From: CAMYLR01 sp039590215
GTDB taxonomy: Bacteria > Gemmatimonadota > Gemmatimonadetes > JACCXV01 > JAHWKZ01
Direction of reading: 5' to 3'
Length of the DNA: 51,562 bases
Assembly (NCBI GenBank): GCA_039590215.1
Contig: JBDHFX010000002.1
Span: forward strand, 1 to 51,562
Part shown: positions 11,246-19,127 of the stretch, piece by piece
How positions within the stretch are numbered: the stretch's first letter is position 1
Layout: the number at the start of each line of letters is the position of its first letter
Program-made: the position numbers and the translations under genes
The notes under the pieces: model-generated
The model's input: only the letters and a program-made list of their open reading frames with translations
The model's database searches: none
Told to the model about the DNA's origin: nothing

Positions 11246-11262
11246 CCGGGCACACCGCCCGG
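11246..11262 (+). terminator. GC hairpin after the HU-like gene
   Basis: CCGGGC (11246-11251), loop ACACC, GCCCGG (11257-11262) forms a perfect 6-bp GC stem 8 nt after the HU-like stop. No T-tract follows, so it is at best a weak terminator or a 3'-end stabiliser, lying before the tRNA gene. Confidence 0.35.
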
Positions 11263-11286
11263 TCGATTCTCAGGTTCCCACCGACT

Positions 11287-11363
11287 GCGCCCGTAGCTCA
11301 GCTGGATAGAGCGACGGCCTCCGGAGCCGTAGGTCAGAGGTTCGAATCCTCTCGGGCGCACCA
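11287..11363 (+). tRNA. tRNA-Arg(CCG)
   Basis: 77-nt cloverleaf with encoded CCA. The acceptor stem GCGCCCG (11287-11293) pairs with CGGGCGC (11353-11359); A is the discriminator and CCA occupies 11361-11363. The D-arm is GCTC/GAGC. The anticodon stem ACGGC/GCCGT holds the loop CTCCGGA, giving anticodon CCG, which reads the arginine codon CGG. The T-arm AGAGG TTCGAAT CCTCT is canonical. CGG is common in the neighbouring GC-rich genes. No attachment-site duplication or integrase is visible nearby. Confidence 0.97.
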
Positions 11364-11385
11364 CAGACGTCGATGAATCCCTTGT

Positions 11386-11414
11386 TTGACCAGATTCTTG
11401 GGCTCGAGTAGGCT
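11386..11414 (+). promoter_or_regulatory. Candidate promoter for the 11529 lipoprotein gene
   Basis: TTGACC (11386-11391), a 17-nt spacer and TAGGCT (11409-11414) resemble a sigma-70 promoter with a good -35 and a weak -10. It would give a 5' leader of roughly 110 nt. Within that leader, GGGTCCT (11429-11435) can pair with AGGACCC (11471-11477), so the transcript could fold before the strong ribosome-binding site AAGGAGG. Confidence 0.35.
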
Positions 11415-11528
11415 TAAAGCAGAGTCAAGGGTCCTCGCTTCCTCCGCGACGCCTTCCTACGACGCCACGAAGGACCCAAAGATCGCCAAGCTCCCGAAGG
11501 GCGGAACCCCACCCCAAGGAGGCACACT

Positions 11529-11921
11529 ATGAAGCTCCTCGTTCTAGCTCCTTCCGTATTGTTGATTTCGGTGCTTGCCTGCCAGAGCGGATCCGGTGGA
11601 GCTGGAGTTGCGACCTCGGACGGAGACGTCTCCGGGACGGAACCCGCAACCAATGCCGACTCGAATCAATACGAAGATTGGGCCCGGGCAGCGAATCTAC
11701 CGTGGATCCGCGTACCGGAACGCCGGTCTCGGGAAACCCGGGAGGAGACCAAGCTCCACGAAGCCCGGGGGGATTACTACCGCAGGGCGGCCGCGGAGGA
11801 GAGCCGCAAGGCCCAGGAGGCCTGGACGGCGGGGGCCGGCGAACGACTGCAAGCCGAAGCCGAGCGGGCGAGGCAGAGTGATAAAGCTGAGGAAGACGTC
11901 CCGACCCGGCAACAGCAGTAA
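11529..11921 (+). CDS. Small lipoprotein with charged helical C-terminus
   Basis: 130 residues. The ATG follows a perfect AAGGAGG by 7 nt, among the strongest ribosome-binding sites in the window. The signal peptide ends with lipobox SVLAC (Cys18), followed by Gly/Ser/Asp linker. From about residue 60 the chain is very charged and heptad-like (SRETREETKLHEARGDYYRRAAAEESRKAQEAW ... QAEAERARQSDKAEE), predicting a long helix or coiled coil. No family is recognised. It lies 48 nt before the metallopeptidase lipoprotein gene on the same strand and may be co-transcribed with it. The strong start site suggests an abundant envelope protein. Confidence 0.7.
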   Translation: MKLLVLAPSVLLISVLACQSGSGGAGVATSDGDVSGTEPATNADSNQYEDWARAANLPWIRVPERRSRETREETKLHEARGDYYRRAAAEESRKAQEAWTAGAGERLQAEAERARQSDKAEEDVPTRQQQ

Positions 11922-11969
11922 CCTGGCAATGCTCCGCGCGAAGCACCCCGCCGGAACAGGAGGTTAAGA

Positions 11970-13649
11970 ATGGCTCGCATTTCATTGGTTCCATCGATTG
12001 CCTTGCTAGCAGTTGTGGTAGGCTCCTGTGCGGAGCCTGCCCGTGATGGCGACTCGACCGTGGATACGTCGGCGACACCAGAGGCGGTCGCACGCGTGCT
12101 CGATCGGTACATCACGGTCCCGCTCACGGCAGACCTGAGCAGCCTACCCGAACACGAACGGGCAATGATTCCCCTCCTCATCGAAGCCATCGCGCCGATG
12201 AACTCGGCGTTTTGGATGGAAGCCTATGGCGACCCGGGCGATCTCCTCGGGGGCACGGGAGACGCCAACACAAAGTTGGCGCTGGAGGCCAACTTCGGGC
12301 CCTGGGACCGCCTGGACGGGGATAGGCCTTTTCTGCCCGGCGTGGGAGAGAAGCCGGCGGGGGCGAACTTTTACCCGGTTGACATGACCCGGGAGGAGTT
12401 CGAAGCCGCCGCCGAAGCCGCGCCGGACGGAGGCGCTGCCCTACGCAGCTTGTACACATTCGTTCGACGGGATGCCGCCGGAGCGTTGGAGGCCATTCCG
12501 TACCACGTCGCGTTCGCCAGCGAGCACGCGCTGGCGGCCGAGAAGCTGCTCGCGGCAGCCGCACTCGCAACGGAGCCGGACGTGCAGGCATACTTGGAGG
12601 CGCTCGCGGGGGCACTTCTCACCGATGACTATCGTGCCAGCGACCTGGCGTGGATGGACATGAAGGCGGGCGCACTCGACGTCGTCCTGGGCCCGATCGA
12701 GACTTACGAGGACCAGCTGTTTGGTCTTAAGGCGGCGCACGAGGGCTACGTGCTGGTCAAGGACCTCGCCTGGAGTGAACGACTAGCCCGCTACGCCACG
12801 ATGCTCCCTGGCATGCAGCGTAATATGCCGGTTCCGGACGCCTACAAGACGGAAACCCCCGGATCGGAGGCGGACCTGGGCGCGTACGACGTCGTGTACG
12901 TAACGGGACAGGCGGCTGAGGGTGCGAAGACGATCGCCTTTGCCCTTCCTAACGACGAGGAGGTGCAACTCCAGAAAGGTACCCGACGAGTACAGATGAA
13001 GAACGTGATGCGGGCGAAGTTCGACCACATCCTTCGCCCCCTCGCGGATGTGTTGATCGCCGAAGAGCAGCGGTCGTTGGTGACGTTCGATGCGTTCTTC
13101 GACAACACCATGTTTCACGAAGTCGCCCACGGACTCGGCATCAAGAACACGATTACCGGACAAGGCACCGTGAGAGAGGCGCTCCAAGAACACTACTCGT
13201 CCCTGGAAGAGGGCAAGGCCGACGTGCTCGGCCTCTACTTCGTGACCCGGCTATATGATGAGGGTGAAGCGATGGATGGCACGTTGGAGGAGCATTATGT
13301 GACGTTCATGGCGAGCATCTTTCGCTCTATTCGGTTCGGCGCGTCCAGCGCGCATGGGCGAGCGAACATGGTGCGGTTCAACTTTTTCAAAAAGCGTGGG
13401 GCGTTCACCCGGGACCCGGCTTCGGGCACGTATCGCGTGAACATCGATCGAATGCAGGAAGCCATGAACGATCTTACCGAGCTGATCCTCACCGTGCAGG
13501 GTGACGGCGACCACGTACGGGCGGGCGAGATCCTCGACGAGATGGGCACGATCGAGAGCGAGCTACAGTCGGACCTCGACCGCCTCGCCGAACTCGAGGT
13601 GCCCGTCGACCTTCTCTTCGAACAGGGACCCAACGTGTTGACCCGCTAG
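11970..13649 (+). CDS. M49-like (dipeptidyl-peptidase III family) zinc metallopeptidase lipoprotein
   Basis: 559 residues with good ribosome-binding site (AGGAGG) and a lipoprotein signal ending VVGSC. The zinc site is FHEVAHGLG (His383, Glu384, His387) and the third ligand is in SSLEEGKADVLGLYF (Glu413/414), about 30 residues later. The downstream block FRSIRFGASSAHGRANMVRFNFF matches bacterial DPP III-like proteins. Classical DPP III has a six-residue HExxxH motif; a five-residue HExxH form is known in Caldithrix, and this protein is of that kind. The predicted activity is removal of dipeptides or processing of short peptides outside the cytoplasm. The lipid anchor puts it at the envelope, while characterised DPP III enzymes are soluble and mostly cytosolic. 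Confidence 0.75.
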   Translation: MARISLVPSIALLAVVVGSCAEPARDGDSTVDTSATPEAVARVLDRYITVPLTADLSSLPEHERAMIPLLIEAIAPMNSAFWMEAYGDPGDLLGGTGDANTKLALEANFGPWDRLDGDRPFLPGVGEKPAGANFYPVDMTREEFEAAAEAAPDGGAALRSLYTFVRRDAAGALEAIPYHVAFASEHALAAEKLLAAAALATEPDVQAYLEALAGALLTDDYRASDLAWMDMKAGALDVVLGPIETYEDQLFGLKAAHEGYVLVKDLAWSERLARYATMLPGMQRNMPVPDAYKTETPGSEADLGAYDVVYVTGQAAEGAKTIAFALPNDEEVQLQKGTRRVQMKNVMRAKFDHILRPLADVLIAEEQRSLVTFDAFFDNTMFHEVAHGLGIKNTITGQGTVREALQEHYSSLEEGKADVLGLYFVTRLYDEGEAMDGTLEEHYVTFMASIFRSIRFGASSAHGRANMVRFNFFKKRGAFTRDPASGTYRVNIDRMQEAMNDLTELILTVQGDGDHVRAGEILDEMGTIESELQSDLDRLAELEVPVDLLFEQGPNVLTR

Positions 13650-13738
13650 GAGTCGTGTTACTTCCGGGGGGGGACCTAAAAAGAGGGGTCTGTTTCGCAC
13701 GATTCTGAAAGCCCCACTCGATTGACCTCCAGATCTTG

Positions 13739-13765
13739 AGGGCGGGCCGGGATGATCCCGCGCCC
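13739..13765 (+). terminator. Imperfect hairpin after the metallopeptidase gene
   Basis: GGGCG ... GGGAT-G-ATCCC ... CGCCC forms a two-part stem with a bulge (13739-13765), followed by GTTTA but no real T-tract. It lies in the 146-nt gap before the 13796 gene, which has its own AAGGAGG site. A weak terminator or processing hairpin is possible. Nothing else is apparent in this gap apart from a run of eight Gs near 13664. Confidence 0.3.
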
Positions 13766-13795
13766 GTTTATCACAGGTAAAAGGAGGTATCGAGC

Positions 13796-14329
13796 ATGCA
13801 TCGTGGATTGGTCGTTCTCGTATGTCTTGTTATGGCTGCTTGTAGCGAAGCCGCCGATTTCGGGCCCACGTCCCCAACCCAACATGACGTCACGCCGGCA
13901 CGTGCCATCGCGGCCCAGGCTAAGGGTGGAGCCCACTTCCTGACTCCGGATGGTTTCAACCGCCGATTGACCTTTACCGCAAATCAATACGGTGACGGAA
14001 CCGTAGATGGCCAATGGCAGCTGGTGGCCGGCTCAGCGATTGTGCACGGCAGCATCACTTGCCTGTGGGTCGACGGGACGGATGCCCGCGTTGGGGGCAC
14101 GGCAGACGACGCCAAGTTCACGCTGTTTCAGGAGGGAACGGATATCGCTTGGGTGGCCGTCGATGGGGGTGAGGGCGCCAACGCATCGGGAGACGCGACG
14201 ACGAATCTCCGGGCGTTTCGCAACGCGCCGCCGGGCAGCGCGGCTGCGTTCTGTGATACCGGCGATGCGCCGCCAGGTCTCGTTCTCGACGAGATCACGC
14301 GGGGGAACGTTCAGGTAAGGACGTTCTAG
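13796..14329 (+). CDS. Hypothetical secreted lipoprotein
   Basis: 177 residues. The signal peptide MHRGLVVLVCLVMAAC ends in a lipobox (Cys16). The ATG is preceded by AAAGGAGGT at about 9 nt. The mature part is probably beta-rich: a FNRRLTFTANQYGDGTVDGQWQLV stretch, a GSITCLWVDG strand, and AWVAVDGGEG; two further cysteines occur at ITCLW and AAFCDTG and might form a disulfide. The pattern resembles small secreted Gly/Asp-rich proteins seen in Gemmatimonadota and actinobacterial genomes, but I cannot name a domain. It is convergent with the AraC-type gene, overlapping by 4 nt at the stop codons. Confidence 0.65.
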   Translation: MHRGLVVLVCLVMAACSEAADFGPTSPTQHDVTPARAIAAQAKGGAHFLTPDGFNRRLTFTANQYGDGTVDGQWQLVAGSAIVHGSITCLWVDGTDARVGGTADDAKFTLFQEGTDIAWVAVDGGEGANASGDATTNLRAFRNAPPGSAAAFCDTGDAPPGLVLDEITRGNVQVRTF

Positions 14330-15270
14330 GCGCGGTGACCAAAACCTCGGAGTAGGAGCGCGAGCTCATCACGGCCATCTGGCGACAGGTACCGCCGCGC
14401 TTCTGATGGCGGCACGCCGAACTGCTGCCCAAACGCCGTCGTCAGGTGAGCGTGGGACGAGAATCCAACCCGGAAGGCGAGCGGTGTGAGGTCGAGCCCG
14501 GAGTTCAACGACTCGAGCGCGATGAGCAACCGATGGTTGTTCAGATAGCGATGAATCGAAAGACCTGTGTGGCGTCTGAAGATGCTCGATAGGTGGAATC
14601 GCGAATAGCCGACGGATCGCGCGATCCCTTCTAGCGAGAGGGTGTCCCCGAACCGCTCGTTGACGAGGAGCTTCACCGCTTCGACCACTTGATCGTGGGC
14701 CGACCGAGTTCGGGCTGAACGGCAGCACTCGGGCTGGGTCGTCGAATCAGCACGCAGAGACTCGGCGACCAGCTCGAGAGCGATCTCCGCGATGTCCAAC
14801 TGGGCATCACCGGAATCCTGACGAGCCAGGGTGGCTAGGCCGCGGACTCGCAGCAAGGTCCTCGGTCGCAGGAACACCAATCGACTCCACAACGAGCGCA
14901 GATCGATGCGCACCTCCTCCGCGCCGAGAGTGGTCACGATCTCTTCGAGTATCGGCTCGTCGACCCGGACTACGGTGCCCCGATCCCCACCCGGCATCGG
15001 ATGACTCGTCTGGAACAGCTCCGAAGGCTGAAAGAAAAGCACCGCCCCAGGTGTCGCAGTGACCTTTCGGCTACCCATGAGCTTGCGGAAAACTCCGTGG
15101 CGCGGGAAGGCGAACCCGTACGCGGGCGCCGAGCCATCTGGGGCATCGTCTGTTCCCGCACAATGCCAGTCGAGAACGGAGACCCCGCCGCCGGTGTAAA
15201 GACGATCAAATTGAGCCAAATCAGACCCCTCGGGAGTAGATTCAATCCTTGAAACCGAACCCCTGGGCAT
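14326..15270 (-). CDS. AraC-family transcriptional regulator
   Basis: 314 residues. The C-terminal part (about 195-295) is a double helix-turn-helix AraC domain: LSLEGIARSVGYSRFHLSSIFRRHTGLSIHRYLNNHRL, then ALESLNSGLDLTPLAFRVGFSSHAHLTTAFGQQFGVPPSEARR. The N-terminal ~190 residues are a probable cupin-like sensor (FAFPRHGVFRKLMG, TPGAVLFFQPSELFQTSHP), as in regulators that respond to small molecules or stress. It is transcribed divergently from the alpha/beta hydrolase gene across a 38-nt gap. The gap holds a perfect inverted repeat directly beside its start codon, so autoregulation and control of the hydrolase are likely but not shown. Confidence 0.9.
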   Translation of the reverse strand: MPRGSVSRIESTPEGSDLAQFDRLYTGGGVSVLDWHCAGTDDAPDGSAPAYGFAFPRHGVFRKLMGSRKVTATPGAVLFFQPSELFQTSHPMPGGDRGTVVRVDEPILEEIVTTLGAEEVRIDLRSLWSRLVFLRPRTLLRVRGLATLARQDSGDAQLDIAEIALELVAESLRADSTTQPECCRSARTRSAHDQVVEAVKLLVNERFGDTLSLEGIARSVGYSRFHLSSIFRRHTGLSIHRYLNNHRLLIALESLNSGLDLTPLAFRVGFSSHAHLTTAFGQQFGVPPSEARRYLSPDGRDELALLLRGFGHRA

Positions 15271-15288
15271 GAGGTTGGGTCGAACCTC
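15271..15288. promoter_or_regulatory. Inverted repeat, candidate operator of the AraC-type regulator
   Basis: GAGGTT (15271-15276), six-base centre GGGTCG, AACCTC (15283-15288) is a perfect dyad in the 38-nt gap between the divergent araC-like and hydrolase genes. An 8-bp palindrome AGGTACCT (15301-15308) directly precedes the hydrolase ATG and overlaps its ribosome-binding region. AraC-type proteins usually bind direct repeats, so the dyad may instead serve another factor or be an RNA element. Confidence 0.35.
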
Positions 15289-15308
15289 GAATCGAAAGGT
15301 AGGTACCT

Positions 15309-16166
15309 ATGCCCAAATCATTGGGGTGGATTCCTTTCCTGTTGATTGTCGCCGTTGCCGGTTTGGCGGATTCCGATGTACAAGGCAACTACTTCACGAC
15401 TAGCGATGGCGTGCGACTGCACTATCTGGATGAGGGTGAGGGGCCGGCCATCGTGTTCATCCCCGGCTGGATGAATCCCGCGTCGATTTGGGAGCCGCAG
15501 GTCCGATATTTCGCGGCGAATTACCGCGTGGTCGTGCTCGACCCCCGCTCACAGGGCGAGTCGGAACAGGTCACCGAGGGTCACTATCCGGAACGGCGCT
15601 CGCGAGACATAAAGGAGCTGATAAAACACCTCGAGGTTTCGTCGGTGGTCCTGGTCGGTTTTTCCATGGGCGGGCCGGAGGTGCTTAGCTACGTCGACCA
15701 GTTTGGTACCGGCTCACTCAGCGGCATCGTTCTGGTGGACAACCACATCGGCTCGGACTTCGATGCTCGACGAGCGCAACAAGTTTTTGGGATGATCAGG
15801 GTGTTCAACGCGGATCGCGCGCAGATGCTTGAGAACTTCTTGCCGTACGCGTTCAAGAAGCCACAGCCCGAGGAGTACATGGAGAGAATCAGGGAAGCCA
15901 CGATGAGCATGCCATCGAACACGGCCGTCGCTCTGCTCGCGGCGTACCAGGGAAGGGACTGGCGTCCGGTCCTGGCGAAACTGGACAAGCCCTTGCTTTA
16001 TACCATCACGCCGGAGATGGAACAACAAGGCCAGATGGTGGAGAGGCAGCTTCCGTCGGCGCGCGTCGAGAGGTTTCCCGAGGCCGGACACGTAATTTTC
16101 GCCGACGAAACCGAGCGTTTCAACTCAATCCTCGAGGAGTTTCTTGAAGCCTCGTTCGGACGCTGA
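15309..16166 (+). CDS. Alpha/beta-fold hydrolase, probably secreted
   Basis: 285 residues. A hydrophobic N-terminus (MPKSLGWIPFLLIVAVAGLA) suggests a signal peptide or anchor. The alpha/beta hydrolase core follows: YFTTSDGVRLHYLDEGEGPAIVFIPGWMNPASIW (oxyanion region), VVVLDPRSQGES, the nucleophile elbow GFSMGG (Ser119), and the catalytic His261 in EAGHVIFADE. The acid is probably an Asp or Glu after strand 6 (TPEMEQQ region), which I cannot fix. The family includes esterases, lactonases and haloperoxidase-like enzymes; no substrate is implied. Its last 23 nt overlap the next gene, and the AraC-type regulator diverges from it. Confidence 0.88.
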   Translation: MPKSLGWIPFLLIVAVAGLADSDVQGNYFTTSDGVRLHYLDEGEGPAIVFIPGWMNPASIWEPQVRYFAANYRVVVLDPRSQGESEQVTEGHYPERRSRDIKELIKHLEVSSVVLVGFSMGGPEVLSYVDQFGTGSLSGIVLVDNHIGSDFDARRAQQVFGMIRVFNADRAQMLENFLPYAFKKPQPEEYMERIREATMSMPSNTAVALLAAYQGRDWRPVLAKLDKPLLYTITPEMEQQGQMVERQLPSARVERFPEAGHVIFADETERFNSILEEFLEASFGR

Positions 16167-18789
16167 TCTTCCGTCTGGGACGGTCACGTTCCTTTTTACC
16201 GACATCGAGGGCAGCACTCGCTTGTGGGAGGAGGACGCTGCCCGCATGAAGGCCAACCTCGAGCGCCACGACGAGATCATCCTCGACGCTGTTGATGCCC
16301 ATGGTGGCCACGTCTTCAACACGGTCGGTGACGGGTTCTGGACGGTGTTCGAGCGGGCACCGCAAGCGGTGGAAGCGGCGCTGGCCATTCAGCACGATCT
16401 CAATCGGGAAGCCGAAGCAGACCGCGGTTCGTTACGCGTTCGGATGGCGATTCACACCGGAGAGGCAGACCAACGAGAGGGAGTTTACTCCGGGGCTACG
16501 GTGAACCGAGCTACCCGTCTCATTCCCGTAGCTCATGGTGGCCAGACGATCCTGTCTCGTACCGCGTGCGATCTGGTGCGCAACGCACTTCCCGGCGAGG
16601 TGACACTGCGCGACCTCGGGTATCACCGCCTCCACGACCTCGAATCCCCGGAACAGATCTACCAGCTCGACCACCTTGGGTTCCGGTCGGAGTTCCCGCC
16701 GTTGAGATCGCTGGACACGATGCCCCACAACCTGCCCCTCCAACTGACAAGCTTCGTGGGACGGGAAGCGGAGATCGAGGAAGTTCGGACCCTGTTGGCC
16801 ACTCATCGTATCGTGACGCTTTCGGGAATCGGAGGTCAAGGCAAGAGTCGCCTCGCGCTGCAGTTGGCGGCTCAAGTGTTGAAGATGTTCCCGGACGGTG
16901 TCTGGTTTGTCGAACTCGCCAGGCTTACCGATCCAGCGCGGGTTCCACAAGCTGTCGCGAACGCTCTCGGGGTACGTGAGGTGCCGGGGCGTGACGTGGC
17001 CGACATGCTGATGCAGCACCTGTGTTCACAAACGGCTCTGATCGTGCTCGACAATTGTGAGCATCTGATCGACGCGAGTGCTGTATGGGTCGAGACCGCG
17101 CTGCAGACGGCGCCAGGATTGAAAGTCTTGGCCACAAGTCGGGAGATGCTGGGAATCCCCGGAGAAGTGGTATTCGTGGTTCCATCGTTAGCCGCGCCAG
17201 CCATCGGAATCGATCCGAAGGACACCTCCCAGTCCGACCTGACTACCTATGAAGCGGTCCAGTTATTTGCTCAGCGTGCTGGGCTCGTAAAACCAGGCTT
17301 TGCCATCGATGAGAACAACGCTCAATCGGTGGGTCAGGTCTGCGCGCGGTTGGATGGAATTCCCCACGCGATCGAGTTGGCCGCGGCGCGGGTTGCGGTT
17401 CTGTCTCCGGATCAGATCGCGGAGCGTCTGGACGACTGTTTTCAGCTTCTAGGAGTCGGCACTCGCACCGCGTCGCCTCGTCATCAGACTCTACGCGCGG
17501 TCATCGATTGGAGCCACGACTTGTTGGAAGCGCGGGAGCAGATGTTGCTGCGTCGGCTTTCGGTCTTTGTTGGTGGCTGGACGCTGGACGCTGCCGAAGA
17601 GATCTGGGGCGAGTCGGAAACTCTCGACGTTCTGTCGCGGCTCGTCGACAAGTCCATTGTCGTAGCCGAGCCGTCGGACGCGACAGGTATGCGCTACCGG
17701 CTACTGGAGACGACTCGACGTTACGCACGCGAACAGCTCGAGGTAGCGGGGGAGGCCGAGGCGACCGAGAGGCGACATCGCGACTGGGCGCTCGCGCTTG
17801 TCGAGGCAGTCGTCGCTGGGTTCCCAGGTTTGGAGGTTGCGCCGAGGTTGGAGGCACTGGAGACCGAGAACGACAACGTGCGGGCGGCGTTGGAGTGGAG
17901 CCTGGCGCGAAGCGAATCCGAGCCGGCGCTTCGCATCGCCGCTTCGATGAAGCACTTTTGGAAGTCAGAGGGGCTATTGACGGAGGGGATCGCGTGGTGT
18001 GAAAGGGCGCTTGCCGCTGGCTTGGAGTCGAGCGCGGCGAGGAGCCAGACGCTGAGCGTTCTCAGCGCCCTTGCGTTCTTTCACGGTGATGTCGACCGCG
18101 CCCGTTCAGCTGGCGAGGAAGCGCTGGCGATCGCGCGAGAGGTGAGCGACAAGCGGAGCCTAGTGCTTGCGCTCTCAGCGGTCGCGAGGAATGCCTCGCT
18201 GAGTGAGAGTGACTACCAGACCGGAAGCGCCGCCGCCGAAGAGGGATTGCGGTTGGCTCGGGAGCTTAAAGATCGGGATTCGGAGTTGGTCCTCCTCGTG
18301 AACCAGGGGGAAACCGATCGATACTGGGGACACCTGAAACAAGCGGCGGAGATGTACGAAGAGGCGCGCGCACTTTGCCTCACCTCGGGGAATCGCTATC
18401 GAGAGGTGGACGTGCTGTTCAACTTGGGTCAGACGGCGCTTGCGATGGGCGACGCGGATGAAGCCGACCGACGTTATCGACAAGTGGAGCGGCTCACCAC
18501 CGAGTTCCATCATCTGGCAGGCCGTTTGCAGGCGCTCGTCGGCATGGCGGAAGTCTACGCGACCAGGGGTGCACACGATCAGGCGGCGCGATTGCTAAGC
18601 GCCAGCAAGACGGGATTGGAAACCCAGGGCCGAACGCTCGATCCCCCGGATCGCCTTCTCTACGATCGATCCGTCACTGTGACCCGGGAGGCCCTTGGCG
18701 AACAAGCCTTCGCAGCGGCCTGGGCGGAGGGGGGCGAGTTGACTCTTGACGAGGCGGTAGCCGAGGCGTTCGGAGACGCGCCTACCTAG
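16144..18789 (+). CDS. Class III cyclase-like / STAND ATPase / TPR signalling protein
   Basis: 881 residues from a TTG start inside the previous gene, with GAGGAG 5 nt upstream; no better start precedes the cyclase domain. Residues 10-180 form a class III nucleotide cyclase homology domain: FLFTDIEGST (metal Asp20), VGDG (metal Asp63) and VNRATR (Asn/Arg of the transition-state site). The usual substrate-binding Lys before the TxG step is Asn59. Residues about 195-560 form a STAND/NB-ARC-like ATPase: SFVGRE, P-loop GIGGQGKS (Lys234), Walker B-like LIVLDNCEH, LATSRE, and GIPHAIELAAAR. The rest is TPR-like helical repeats (SALAFFHGDVDRARSAGEEALAIA and similar). No LuxR-type DNA-binding domain is visible. 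Probably a cytosolic signalling switch. Confidence 0.85.
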   Translation: MKPRSDADLPSGTVTFLFTDIEGSTRLWEEDAARMKANLERHDEIILDAVDAHGGHVFNTVGDGFWTVFERAPQAVEAALAIQHDLNREAEADRGSLRVRMAIHTGEADQREGVYSGATVNRATRLIPVAHGGQTILSRTACDLVRNALPGEVTLRDLGYHRLHDLESPEQIYQLDHLGFRSEFPPLRSLDTMPHNLPLQLTSFVGREAEIEEVRTLLATHRIVTLSGIGGQGKSRLALQLAAQVLKMFPDGVWFVELARLTDPARVPQAVANALGVREVPGRDVADMLMQHLCSQTALIVLDNCEHLIDASAVWVETALQTAPGLKVLATSREMLGIPGEVVFVVPSLAAPAIGIDPKDTSQSDLTTYEAVQLFAQRAGLVKPGFAIDENNAQSVGQVCARLDGIPHAIELAAARVAVLSPDQIAERLDDCFQLLGVGTRTASPRHQTLRAVIDWSHDLLEAREQMLLRRLSVFVGGWTLDAAEEIWGESETLDVLSRLVDKSIVVAEPSDATGMRYRLLETTRRYAREQLEVAGEAEATERRHRDWALALVEAVVAGFPGLEVAPRLEALETENDNVRAALEWSLARSESEPALRIAASMKHFWKSEGLLTEGIAWCERALAAGLESSAARSQTLSVLSALAFFHGDVDRARSAGEEALAIAREVSDKRSLVLALSAVARNASLSESDYQTGSAAAEEGLRLARELKDRDSELVLLVNQGETDRYWGHLKQAAEMYEEARALCLTSGNRYREVDVLFNLGQTALAMGDADEADRRYRQVERLTTEFHHLAGRLQALVGMAEVYATRGAHDQAARLLSASKTGLETQGRTLDPPDRLLYDRSVTVTREALGEQAFAAAWAEGGELTLDEAVAEAFGDAPT

Positions 18790-18817
18790 GCCCTACGCGC
18801 TGTCCTGCTGATGATGC

Positions 18818-19127
18818 TCAGTAATCGTCGTCGTGATCGTTGTGATGTTTCTTGCCATAGTGCTTCTTGAGCTCGACGAGGATCACTTCACCCGCTTCAT
18901 TAGATGGATTCTCCGGCAAGTGGACGACCGCGTCTGCCCACGCCTGGCGGGTGCTCATGCATCACTGACTTCTCACCCGGCCCGTACTGGATCCGCAGGA
19001 CGCGTACCTCGTCGTTCTCGAAGACCACCTTGTAGTAGCTCGGATCGACCTCGGTCGGGTACTGCGCCCACACCGACGAAGCGGATAAGGCTACGAGTAG
19101 GATCGAAAGAAGCGTTCTAGCAAGCAC
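18818..19127 (-). pseudogene. Broken secreted cupin-domain protein (internal deletion with frameshift)
   Basis: From a GTG at 19127 the frame encodes a signal peptide (LARTLLSILLVALSASSVWA/Q) and the first half of a small cupin (VDPSYYKVVFENDEVRVLRI, then YGPGEKSVMHEHPPG). It then loses the frame and stops. The cupin C-terminus continues in another frame: RQAWADAVVHLPENP, then NEAGEVILVELKKHYGKK and a His/Asp tail, stopping at 18818. Compared with intact members, roughly 30-35 central residues (the second metal-binding strand region) are missing at about 18935-18950. Both parts are recognisable, so the damage is recent or is an assembly fault. The acidic/histidine tail resembles a metal-binding end. 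Confidence 0.7.

Noticed and set aside
11287..11363. tRNA-Arg gene as an integration site
   Set aside because: No repeat of the tRNA 3' end, no integrase and no shift in composition were seen around it.
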